From NCBI GenBank assembly GCA_046050405.1, contig JBJOPY010000129.1, positions 1 to 12,774 on the forward strand: a stretch of 12,774 nucleotides of DNA. Reading direction: 5' to 3'. Positions 6,667 through 12,774 of this stretch are shown here, piece by piece. The position numbers and the translations under genes were made by a program. How positions within the stretch are numbered: the first letter of the stretch is position 1; each line of letters begins with the position of its first letter. Under the pieces are notes generated by a model, which saw only the letters and a list, made by a program, of their open reading frames with translations, made no database searches and was not told the origin of the DNA. This DNA is from JADKCL01 sp046050405. GTDB taxonomy: Bacteria > Bacteroidota > Bacteroidia > J057 > JADKCL01.

Positions 6667-8627
6667 CACGGTTTCATGATCTTCAACACTTCCACCTCCA
6701 CCCGCCGATTCTTGGCCCTTCCTTCCTCTGTCTCGTCGTCCCCGATGGGTCTGGACGCGCCGTAGCCCGTGATTTGCATTTGCCTACCGGGGACGCCGGC
6801 CCTGAGGAGCCAGTCACGTACACTGGCCGCTCTCCGCTCTGAGAGTTCCATTTTAGTAGCGAGATTCCCCGTGCCGTCCGTGTGCCCGCTGATTTCTACC
6901 TTGACCCTGGGATTGGTCTCCAGAAAGTACTTCAAGCGTCGCAATTCAGGTCGTGATTCAGGCCTGAGCCGATAGCTGCCAGTCTCGAACACAATCTGGT
7001 TCAGTACGGCCTTACTGCCGATCTTGATGGGGGTGAGAACAGGGTCGATCCTGAGTTGGGGACTGGTTTCCAGCAGGCTGTAGTCAAGATCCTGCCCGTA
7101 AAACATATATCCAGGCGCACAGAACATCACTGACAATGTCCCATGTGCCGGCAAATCCATGAGATACCAGCCGGTTCCCGTGTCGCTCTTAGTGGTCTTC
7201 AGGTATTTCATTGTCTGATTGTCCGTGAGTAAGATCTCCGCGCAGATGGGTTTGCCCGTCTCTGCACTCGTGACCAACCCTTCCAGATAGGGTTGGCTCT
7301 CGATGAGATTGTCTGTATCGTCACCTTCGTCACCAAATCTGAAGAACCAGAAGTCATTCCCAGGTTCTTTGTTCAATGGAAGAAGATCTCCCTTCACCGA
7401 CTCGGCGAACCCGAGCGTGAGATAGTTCCCGCCCAGGAGCGGCAGGACGTCGAAGAGGGATTCGAAGTCCTCTCCACCAAAGCTGGTCCACCACTTCCTT
7501 TCCCCGAGGCTGTCAATGCGGACGATGAATCCATCATAGACGCCATTGTTGCGCACGATGAATTTGTCAGATGAATTGCTGGTTCCGACCATGATGAATC
7601 CTCCATCCGGGGTCTCGGCGATACCGTTGGCGCCCTCATTGCGGGCACCTCCATAGAGCCTGCTCCATTTGAGGTCGCCCTCCTCACTGATCCTGAAGAT
7701 CCAGCTGTCACCCATGCCTCGGTTGGGGGTGCCTTCCAGATCCAGATCATCGCTGAAGCTGGTGCCACATAGCACGAGGTCGCCAGATCTGGTGCGAATG
7801 ACTTGCTTCGTTTCGTCGAAGTCGCTGCCTCCGTAGGTGCGTTTCCAGACGATGTCGAGGTTATTACTGAAGCAGACCAGCCAGGCATCCTTCTCGCCGA
7901 TCGGATCCTTCACATCGCCCTCCGTCGATGTGGTGGCACAAACCGCCAAGTAGCGGTCTTTCCTGAGTTCCAGAAGGTTGATCACGCGTTCATTTCCACG
8001 ACCTCCGAAGGTTCTCTCCCGTGTCACATTCCCTGCGGAATCCAGCTGGGCGACCCAGCAATCGAGTGCTCCGATATGGTAGGTCATATTTCCCGACTGG
8101 GAACCACTCTCCCCACCGATCAGATAACCGCCGTCCCTTGTTTCGATCGCTGCCAACCCTTGGTCGTTGCCAAGGCCGCCATAGCACCTCGACCAAAGCA
8201 ACTTGCCATGCCGATCGATCTTGGCCAGGAGGAAGTCCATTTTTCCATGGTTCTCGTTACAGTCTCCATCTGTGCTTTCCGTGGTGCCCATGAGTAGAAT
8301 CCCGCCGTCACGCGTGGGCTGCATATCCCCGAATTGCTCATCCATCGACCCTCCGACCACCGTTTTCCAGATGACCTGTCCTTCGGCGGAAACCCGGCAG
8401 ACGACGAGGTCTGTCTTGTCCATCGAGTGATTTCCTTCGCCGATTCCGTCCATGGAGCCTGTCGTTCCGCCGAGGATGAAGCAGTTGTGATCCACAGGGA
8501 TCATTTTCACTCCGTTGTCATAACCCAGTCCACCGAAGGCCTTCTGCCAGAATAGCTTCTGTGCCGGCATGTTCAGCATGAACAGCATGAATATTGCGAA
8601 AACGGTGATGTGCTTCTGGTGTTTCAT
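6666..8627 (-). CDS. Exported seven-repeat propeller-like / regulatory-domain / OmpA-family protein
   Basis: This 653-residue protein begins with a signal peptide (MKHQKHITVFAIFMLFML, cleavage likely after PAQ at 23). A longer start at 8645 adds six residues before the signal and is less likely. Residues 24-435 are seven repeats of about 58-60 residues, each with W/Y..GG, DGG...GT-like and Asp-rich loop elements, as expected for a seven-bladed beta-propeller. Residues 447-517 (YLEGLVTSAETGKPICAEIL onward) resemble a carboxypeptidase-regulatory-like beta-sandwich. The C-terminus, from VFETGSYRLRPESRPELRRL through ISGHTDGTGN and LSERRAASVRDWL to AKNRRVEVEV, is a complete OmpA peptidoglycan-binding domain with the conserved Asp and Arg. 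The protein is inferred to sit in the periplasm at the outer membrane. Propeller, CRD and OmpA in this order recall PorE of type IX secretion, which additionally has TPRs. Role unknown. Confidence 0.88.
   Translation of the reverse strand: MKHQKHITVFAIFMLFMLNMPAQKLFWQKAFGGLGYDNGVKMIPVDHNCFILGGTTGSMDGIGEGNHSMDKTDLVVCRVSAEGQVIWKTVVGGSMDEQFGDMQPTRDGGILLMGTTESTDGDCNENHGKMDFLLAKIDRHGKLLWSRCYGGLGNDQGLAAIETRDGGYLIGGESGSQSGNMTYHIGALDCWVAQLDSAGNVTRERTFGGRGNERVINLLELRKDRYLAVCATTSTEGDVKDPIGEKDAWLVCFSNNLDIVWKRTYGGSDFDETKQVIRTRSGDLVLCGTSFSDDLDLEGTPNRGMGDSWIFRISEEGDLKWSRLYGGARNEGANGIAETPDGGFIMVGTSNSSDKFIVRNNGVYDGFIVRIDSLGERKWWTSFGGEDFESLFDVLPLLGGNYLTLGFAESVKGDLLPLNKEPGNDFWFFRFGDEGDDTDNLIESQPYLEGLVTSAETGKPICAEILLTDNQTMKYLKTTKSDTGTGWYLMDLPAHGTLSVMFCAPGYMFYGQDLDYSLLETSPQLRIDPVLTPIKIGSKAVLNQIVFETGSYRLRPESRPELRRLKYFLETNPRVKVEISGHTDGTGNLATKMELSERRAASVRDWLLRAGVPGRQMQITGYGASRPIGDDETEEGRAKNRRVEVEVLKIMKP
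7323..8558 (-). repeat. Seven tandem about 60-residue protein repeats (propeller blades)
   Basis: Blade openings are FWQKAFGGLGYDN, IWKTVVGGSMDEQ, LWSRCYGGLGNDQ, VTRERTFGGRGNE, IVWKRTYGGSDFDE, LKWSRLYGGARNE and KWWTSFGGEDFE. Each is followed some 12-15 residues later by a strand such as DGGILLMGTTES, and then by an Asp/Gly loop ending in a D.W/D.. strand. The repeats are diverged at the protein level, so recent duplication is unlikely. The consensus is the Bacteroidota-style repeat seen in many exported proteins, known to me from memory only. Confidence 0.75.
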
Positions 8628-8862
8628 CCCACTGACAAATATCATTCCTATGAACCTGTAAACTTAGGACGAGTCCCTTGCTTCCCCAAATCTTCCCAGG
8701 ATGGAGGGACAGTCGGCATCACTTTGTGGTGTGGATGGACATCCGCAGATTCGCCCGGAATTCCGATCCGTCCGGTCTAGCGTTTCCCAGGCACAGCCCT
8801 CTTGAAATTTATCGGATTGATTTTGCGGCCTTCATCCTTTGCGAATCACTATCTTCGCAGCC
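8628..8862. promoter_or_regulatory. Divergent intergenic region between the OmpA-family gene and purK
   Basis: This 235-bp gap must contain promoters in both directions. Near matches to TAnnTTTG are present: TATCTTCG at 8850-8857 and TGATTTTG at 8818-8825 toward purK, and GATATTTG just before the minus-strand start. None has a well-spaced -33 TTTG, so no promoter is assigned. No purine-repressor-type palindrome or riboswitch-like structure is obvious, and no gene is seen. Confidence 0.3.
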
Positions 8863-10020
8863 ATGTCGCGTTACTTTTCCTCTGACTTTACGCTGGGCAT
8901 CTTGGGTGGCGGGCAACTGGGCAAGATGCTGATCCAGGATCTCAGCCGAATGGACATCCGAACCGTCGTTCTCGATCCGTCGAGTTTTTCACCCTGCAAG
9001 GGGAGGGTAGAGGTCTTCGAGGTCGGCGACCTCAAGGATTTCGAGACGGTCTATCGCTTCGGAAAACTGGTGGACATGCTCACGATCGAGATCGAGCATG
9101 TGAATGTGGCTGCATTGGAAAGGCTGGAGAGCGAGGGAACTCCTGTCTTTCCCAAGCCGAAGACACTCCGGACGATCCAGGATAAACGGCTCCAGAAACA
9201 ATTCTATCACGAACACTCCATCCCCACCAGCCCTTTTTTCACCTATGAATCCAAAGCCGCTTTGCTTGAGCGGTCCTTGAAATTCCCTTGCGTACAGAAA
9301 TCCGCCTCCGAAGGCTATGATGGGAAGGGTGTGACGATCCTTCGTTCACCTGACGACCTATCTTCCCTTCCCGAGGGGTCGGGATTGATCGAGGATTTCG
9401 TCGATGGGAAAAGGGAAATCTCGGTGATCGTGGCGCGGCGCCCCAGTGGGCAGATGCACACCTATCCCGCCGTCGAGATGGAGTTTCACCCCACAGCCAA
9501 CCTCGTGGAGTTCCTTTTCAGCCCGTCCAGCCTCACCGATGGACTCGAAAATATGGCTCAGCAGATTGCCCGGCGGGTTGCAGAGGGGTTGGAGCTGGTC
9601 GGCTTGCTCGCTGTGGAGATGTTTGTTACGAAGGAAGGGGAGATCCTGGTGAACGAGTCTGCGCCACGGCCGCACAACAGTGGGCACCATACGATCGAGA
9701 GCAATTACACCAGTCAATATGATCAGCACATCCGCGCCATCTTGGATTTGCCACTGGGGTCGGTACGCCCCCGGGCTGCTGCGGTGATGGTCAACCTCCT
9801 CGGGGAACCGAACGAAACAGGCTATGTGGAGTACCGGGGGATTCAGGAAGTCCTGGCGATGGAGGGCGTATATGTGCACATCTATGGGAAGAAACAGACA
9901 AGGCCGTTCCGGAAGATGGGCCACGTCACGATCATTGCCGATGATTTGACAACCGCGAAGGATAAGGCCATGTTTGTAAAGAACACGTTAAAAGTAGGCG
10001 CATGCAAAACCCGCAAGTAG
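8863..10020 (+). CDS. purK: 5-(Carboxyamino)imidazole ribonucleotide synthase
   Basis: This 385-residue ATP-grasp enzyme uses ATP and bicarbonate to convert AIR into N5-CAIR in purine synthesis. The dinucleotide-like start is LGILGGGQLGKMLI (11-24). LTIEIEHVN (73-81) is the usual PurK strand. QKSASEGYDGKGV (145-157) is the ATP-grasp glycine-rich loop. NESAPRPHNSGHHTIES (264-280) is the diagnostic metal/ATP-binding signature near the active site. A start at 8839 would add eight residues; the ATG at 8863 places the glycine-rich loop as in the family. Its end overlaps purE by 19 nt, so PurK and PurE are translated from one message and the unstable product passes to PurE. It is divergent from the OmpA-family gene. 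Confidence 0.95.
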   Translation: MSRYFSSDFTLGILGGGQLGKMLIQDLSRMDIRTVVLDPSSFSPCKGRVEVFEVGDLKDFETVYRFGKLVDMLTIEIEHVNVAALERLESEGTPVFPKPKTLRTIQDKRLQKQFYHEHSIPTSPFFTYESKAALLERSLKFPCVQKSASEGYDGKGVTILRSPDDLSSLPEGSGLIEDFVDGKREISVIVARRPSGQMHTYPAVEMEFHPTANLVEFLFSPSSLTDGLENMAQQIARRVAEGLELVGLLAVEMFVTKEGEILVNESAPRPHNSGHHTIESNYTSQYDQHIRAILDLPLGSVRPRAAAVMVNLLGEPNETGYVEYRGIQEVLAMEGVYVHIYGKKQTRPFRKMGHVTIIADDLTTAKDKAMFVKNTLKVGACKTRK

Positions 10021-10523
10021 GCATCATCATGGGGAGCACATCAGACCTCAGGGTCATGAAGGAGGCTGCGGACATTCTCGGCGATTTCGGAATCAGCTTC
10101 GAGATCACGGTGGTTTCAGCACACCGCACACCTGATCGGTTGATGGAGTATGCAGGATCCGCAGCTTCCCGCGGGCTGAAGGTCATCATCGCCGGTGCGG
10201 GAGGTGCAGCCCATCTGCCGGGAATGGTCGCCGCAGTGACACCCTTGCCTGTGATCGGGGTGCCCGTAAAGGCTTCCATCTCCTTGGACGGCTGGGATTC
10301 CATCTTGTCCATCCTCCAGATGCCGGCTGGAATTCCTGTGGCAACTGTCGCCCTGAATGGGGCAAGGAACGCGGGGATTCTTGCCACACAGATCATCGCG
10401 GCTGGCAATCTGGACATCCTCGAAAAGGTGGTCGCCTACAAGCAAATGCTTCGCAAAAAAGTGCTGGATAGTGCCGAGGCATTGGAAGCGAAGGGTTACG
10501 AGAAATTCCTCGACCAGGAATAG
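10002..10523 (+). CDS. purE: 5-(Carboxyamino)imidazole ribonucleotide mutase
   Basis: This 173-residue class I PurE moves the carboxyl group of N5-CAIR to C4 to give CAIR. The phosphate loop GSTSD (11-15), SAHRTP (39-44, with catalytic His41), AGAGGAAHLPGM (64-75), LPVIGVPV (82-89) and GWDSILSILQMPAGIPVATV (97-116) are all intact. Length matches the octameric bacterial enzymes. The ATG lies within the last codons of purK, 19 nt before its stop, in another frame. The presence of PurK beside it fits class I (mutase) rather than the AIR-carboxylase class II enzymes. Order purK then purE is the reverse of the enterobacterial operon. About 150 bp of non-coding sequence follows. Confidence 0.96.
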   Translation: MQNPQVGIIMGSTSDLRVMKEAADILGDFGISFEITVVSAHRTPDRLMEYAGSAASRGLKVIIAGAGGAAHLPGMVAAVTPLPVIGVPVKASISLDGWDSILSILQMPAGIPVATVALNGARNAGILATQIIAAGNLDILEKVVAYKQMLRKKVLDSAEALEAKGYEKFLDQE

Positions 10524-10609
10524 CGTCCAGCGCGCATACTAGCGATAGAACGCGTAGCAAACGGCTTATATTGCACTTCCATTATTCTTTGTAAATTGGG
10601 ATGCTGGAT

Positions 10610-10634
10610 GGATGCTAGCATCCTATTCATAGGA
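10610..10634. repeat. Two overlapping palindromes upstream of the unknown membrane-protein gene
   Basis: GGATGCTAGCATCC at 10610-10623 is a perfect 14-bp palindrome. It shares its last three bases with TCCTAT-tc-ATAGGA at 10621-10634, a second dyad that is perfect except for its two central bases. A further GGATGCT copy lies at 10599-10605. They lie 87 nt after purE and 40 nt before the next start. They could form an operator for a dimeric regulator, or RNA hairpins at the purE 3' end. Confidence 0.5.
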
Positions 10635-10674
10635 GCATGCCTAAACAACTCGATGATAATTATACTGCAAGGAT

Positions 10675-11712
10675 ATGTTTGGCTCTGAAATATTAGAAGT
10701 TTGCATTGGCCTGGCTTTCGTTTATTTCACGATCAGCATCATTTGCTCTGGAATCGTGGAACTGGGGGTGAGAATTTTTAACCTCCGAGCCAGGCACCTC
10801 AAGGCCGGGATCGGCCAGCTGCTGGACGACCCGAAATACAGCGGAATCGTCGCCAAGCTGTATGCGCATCACCTCATCAGTTCTTCTATCAAGAATAAGC
10901 TCGGTGATCCCACTACCATCCTGGCAAAGGATTTTGCCTCCGCGATGCTGGATATCCTCGGGAAGAATGGGAACCTCAGCGCAACCCAGCAATTCAAGGC
11001 CATCGAAGCTGAAATCTGCAAGATCAAAGACGAAAGGATCAAGCAGCGATTGCTGGGGATCCTGACTAGCAGTGAAAACCATCTGGACACACTGCGTTCT
11101 AAAATCGGGAACTGGTTCGATGAATCAATGGAACAAGTCTCGGCTTGGTACCGTCAGAGAATGCAGCATTTCGCTACCGTCGTAGCGATTGTCGTCGTCG
11201 TGACGATGAATGCCGACACCATCAGGATGGCGGCTATGTTCTGGAACGATGACGAACTGCGACAGGCCACGTTGAATGCTGCAAATGGATACGCCGAATC
11301 CTTCGAAGCCAGGCTGAACAAAACAGCTCCCATCAAAATTGGCGATACGACGCAGACGGCGGTCGAGGTGGAAGCGCTTCATAACAATCTAAAAAAAATC
11401 TATGCAGACATCCAAGATTCCAAGCCCCTTCCCATTGGGTGGGGGGGTGAGGTTCTGCCAGGCAAGGGATCCTCGAATTCAGAGAACGCCGTCAAATGGT
11501 GGTTGATCAAACTTGCAGGATTATTCTTTACAACTGGGGCAGCCTCTCTGGGCTCCACTTTCTGGTACAGGTTGCTAAAGGGACTTCTCAACATTCGGTT
11601 CGGAAAAGGAAACACTACCGAGAAGACTCAGGATACAGATCCTGTGCCTTCGGCCAAGACTGCCCCGCCCATGGAGACCGCTCCCGAAGGTGAGGAACCT
11701 TCCCGCGAATGA
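10675..11712 (+). CDS. Conserved membrane protein of unknown function
   Basis: This 345-residue protein has three probable transmembrane segments: about 8-30 (CIGLAFVYFTISIICSGIVE), 164-190 and 276-300. A soluble helical stretch of about 130 residues lies between the first two. Segments I associate from memory with a widespread unnamed family are ISIICSGIVELG at the start, a DDP/LY.H.LI region, WFDESMEQVSAWYRQRMQ (147-164), MNADTIRMAAMFW (178-190), PLPIGW (251-256) and a final SLGSTFWYRLLKGLLNIR. The family has no function known to me. The tail (312-345) is hydrophilic and Pro/Glu-rich. No partner gene is adjacent: purE is 151 nt upstream with dyads between, and a hairpin follows, so it may be monocistronic. 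Base composition resembles the neighbours. Confidence 0.8.
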   Translation: MFGSEILEVCIGLAFVYFTISIICSGIVELGVRIFNLRARHLKAGIGQLLDDPKYSGIVAKLYAHHLISSSIKNKLGDPTTILAKDFASAMLDILGKNGNLSATQQFKAIEAEICKIKDERIKQRLLGILTSSENHLDTLRSKIGNWFDESMEQVSAWYRQRMQHFATVVAIVVVVTMNADTIRMAAMFWNDDELRQATLNAANGYAESFEARLNKTAPIKIGDTTQTAVEVEALHNNLKKIYADIQDSKPLPIGWGGEVLPGKGSSNSENAVKWWLIKLAGLFFTTGAASLGSTFWYRLLKGLLNIRFGKGNTTEKTQDTDPVPSAKTAPPMETAPEGEEPSRE

Positions 11713-11721
11713 GGCAGGGAC

Positions 11722-11754
11722 ATGCAAGGTTGGAGTTTCAACCACTGGTTGCAT
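11722..11754 (+). terminator. Nested hairpin just after the unknown membrane-protein gene
   Basis: The outer arms ATGCAA (11722-11727) and TTGCAT (11749-11754) enclose the inner arms GGTTG (11728-11732) and CAACC (11739-11743), with a GAGTTT loop and a 5-nt bulge ACTGG on the right side. It begins ten bases after the stop codon. No clear T-run follows (AATTGTC), so termination is likely from position but not proven. Confidence 0.45.
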
Positions 11755-11817
11755 AATTGTCGCTCGGTCAGGAGATAACCCAAGAGCAACTAAAGTATGG
11801 TTCTGCCTGATTTGAAT

Positions 11818-11825
11818 TAGGTTTG
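11818..11825 (+). promoter_or_regulatory. Possible -7 box (TAnnTTTG) for the metalloprotease gene
   Basis: TAGGTTTG is an exact match to the Bacteroidota -7 consensus in a 261-bp AT-rich gap. A good -33 TTTG is missing at the usual distance, and the leader would be about 140 nt. An alternative AT-rich element, TAAATTTT, lies closer to the start, near 11900. The rest of the gap holds only the hairpin at 11722-11754 and T-rich stretches. Confidence 0.25.
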
Positions 11826-11973
11826 GCATGAAATTGATTTTTTCTTGGAGGCCCATGGCGTTTTCGGTTTCTTTTTCTTAGATTCGGAACCTTCTGGAAG
11901 TAAATTTTAATTTTATGTGAGGAAGGTGTCATGGTAGCCTCATTGCAAGTGAACGGTATTCAACTAAACCTCT

Positions 11974-12774
11974 ATGAAGACATTAGCTTCAATTTGCGGG
12001 TCGGTGGCACTCGTGTTGCTTTTTATGGGTGGCAATGCTCTGGCACAGCAGCAACCCCCGCGACCGGCCGGCCGCGAGGATATGTGGACTGACCTGGCTG
12101 GCAAATCCATGGTTTCAGCCGGAACACGGTACATTGTCCCCAAAGACTACCGACCCCTGGGCCTCGACTTCCAGGGGATGAAGGCTTTCCTGGGCCTGGC
12201 ACCCGACCAGGCCGAGGTGCCCATCGGCAAATCGGGGCATGTGGTCGCACTTCCGATGCCCGAGGGAGGGTTCCAGCACTTCAGGGTGGTGTATTCCGCC
12301 TGCATGGAGGCCCCTTTGGCCAAAATGTTCCCTCAGATTCGGACCTATGCCGGCCAGGGAATAGAGGATCCGTCGGCCTATCTCCGCATGGATGCGACGC
12401 CGCAGGGCTTCCATGCCATGGTGCTGCGAAGCGGGAAAAGCACCGTGTACATCGACCCCTTCTCGGCGGGCGACACCCATCTCTATCAGGCCTACCTGCG
12501 GAAGGGCTTCGTGACGGACAAGGTGATGGACTGCCGGTTCGAGGGGTTTGCGGGGGGCATGGATGCCCCTGAGAAGGGCGATGGCGCCCAGCAGCGGCTC
12601 TTTGGCGACTGCCAATTGCGCACCTACCGGCTGGCGTTGTCCGCCACGGGTGAATACACGGCCTTCCACGGGGGCACCGTCGCCCTGGCACAGGCCGCCC
12701 AGGTCACGACCATCAACCGCGTCAACGCAATCTACGAGCGTGAAATGGCTGTGCACCTGAACATCATCGCCAAT
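11974..12774 (+). CDS. Secreted reprolysin-type zinc metalloprotease, N-terminal part (3' end outside window)
   Basis: An open frame of 267 codons runs from the ATG at 11974 off the window edge. It starts with a signal peptide (MKTLASICGSVALVLLFMGG, cleavage likely after ALA or ALAQ near residue 24-25), so the product is exported. YIVPKDYRPLGLD (53-65), MEAPLAKMFPQIRTYAGQGI (111-130), RMDATPQGFHAMV (138-150) and TVYIDPFSAGDTHLYQAYLR (157-176) are, from memory, the propeptide-like N-terminal region of Bacteroidota reprolysin-like peptidases. CQLRTYRLALSATGEYTAFH (213-232) marks entry into the catalytic domain. The HExxH zinc site and any C-terminal sorting domain for type IX secretion would lie beyond the edge, so activity and sorting cannot be confirmed. 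Confidence 0.82.
   Translation, partial: MKTLASICGSVALVLLFMGGNALAQQQPPRPAGREDMWTDLAGKSMVSAGTRYIVPKDYRPLGLDFQGMKAFLGLAPDQAEVPIGKSGHVVALPMPEGGFQHFRVVYSACMEAPLAKMFPQIRTYAGQGIEDPSAYLRMDATPQGFHAMVLRSGKSTVYIDPFSAGDTHLYQAYLRKGFVTDKVMDCRFEGFAGGMDAPEKGDGAQQRLFGDCQLRTYRLALSATGEYTAFHGGTVALAQAAQVTTINRVNAIYEREMAVHLNIIAN

Noticed and set aside
8628..8862. Purine riboswitch or regulator site before purK
   Set aside because: No aptamer-like conserved core or clear palindrome was found in the gap.
12115..12756. 213-codon minus-strand frame opposite the metalloprotease
   Set aside because: The plus-strand frame carries a signal peptide and family segments and continues off the edge; the minus frame is a shadow.

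Overview
This window looks like a moderately GC-rich member of the Bacteroidota, possibly Saprospiraceae-like. That placement is inferred from gene content: a MoaC/MogA-type fusion C-terminus, a bifunctional PGI/PMI isomerase, an MCE protein, an OmpA protein carrying Gly-Gly/Asp-rich repeats, a purK-purE pair, and a reprolysin-type exported metalloprotease. Starts lack convincing Shine-Dalgarno sequences, which is usual in that phylum. No tRNA, rRNA, CRISPR array, insertion sequence or phage gene is visible.

Layout. 1-203 holds the 3' end of a molybdenum-cofactor gene. A 374-bp convergent gap with two hairpins follows. 578-3156 is a minus-strand cluster. In order of transcription it runs: a small gene that appears frameshifted (3156-2748), a SAM methyltransferase, a PAP2-fold membrane protein that has lost its catalytic motifs, and an enoyl-CoA hydratase. 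3317-6629 runs on the plus strand with PGI/PMI, an MCE/MlaD protein and chorismate synthase. It meets, tail to tail across a strong hairpin (6634-6666), a long minus-strand outer-membrane-type protein. That protein has a signal peptide, seven propeller-like repeats, a carboxypeptidase-regulatory-like domain and an OmpA peptidoglycan-binding domain. 8863-10523 is the purine pair purK-purE with a 19-nt overlap. 10675-11712 is a conserved membrane protein of unknown function, preceded by two overlapping palindromes and followed by a hairpin. The window ends inside a secreted zinc-metalloprotease of the reprolysin type, whose catalytic HExxH part lies beyond the edge.

How the genes work together. 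Most of the window is housekeeping: Moco, shikimate, purine and sugar-phosphate metabolism, and fatty acyl or aromatic degradation. Envelope functions are interleaved: lipid transport (MCE), OmpA anchoring and an exported protease. I see no clear defence or mobile system. The most unusual items are the propeller-CRD-OmpA protein, which resembles the type IX secretion component PorE without its TPR part, the PAP2 pseudoenzyme, the frameshifted small gene, and the unknown membrane protein with its dyad-rich leader.
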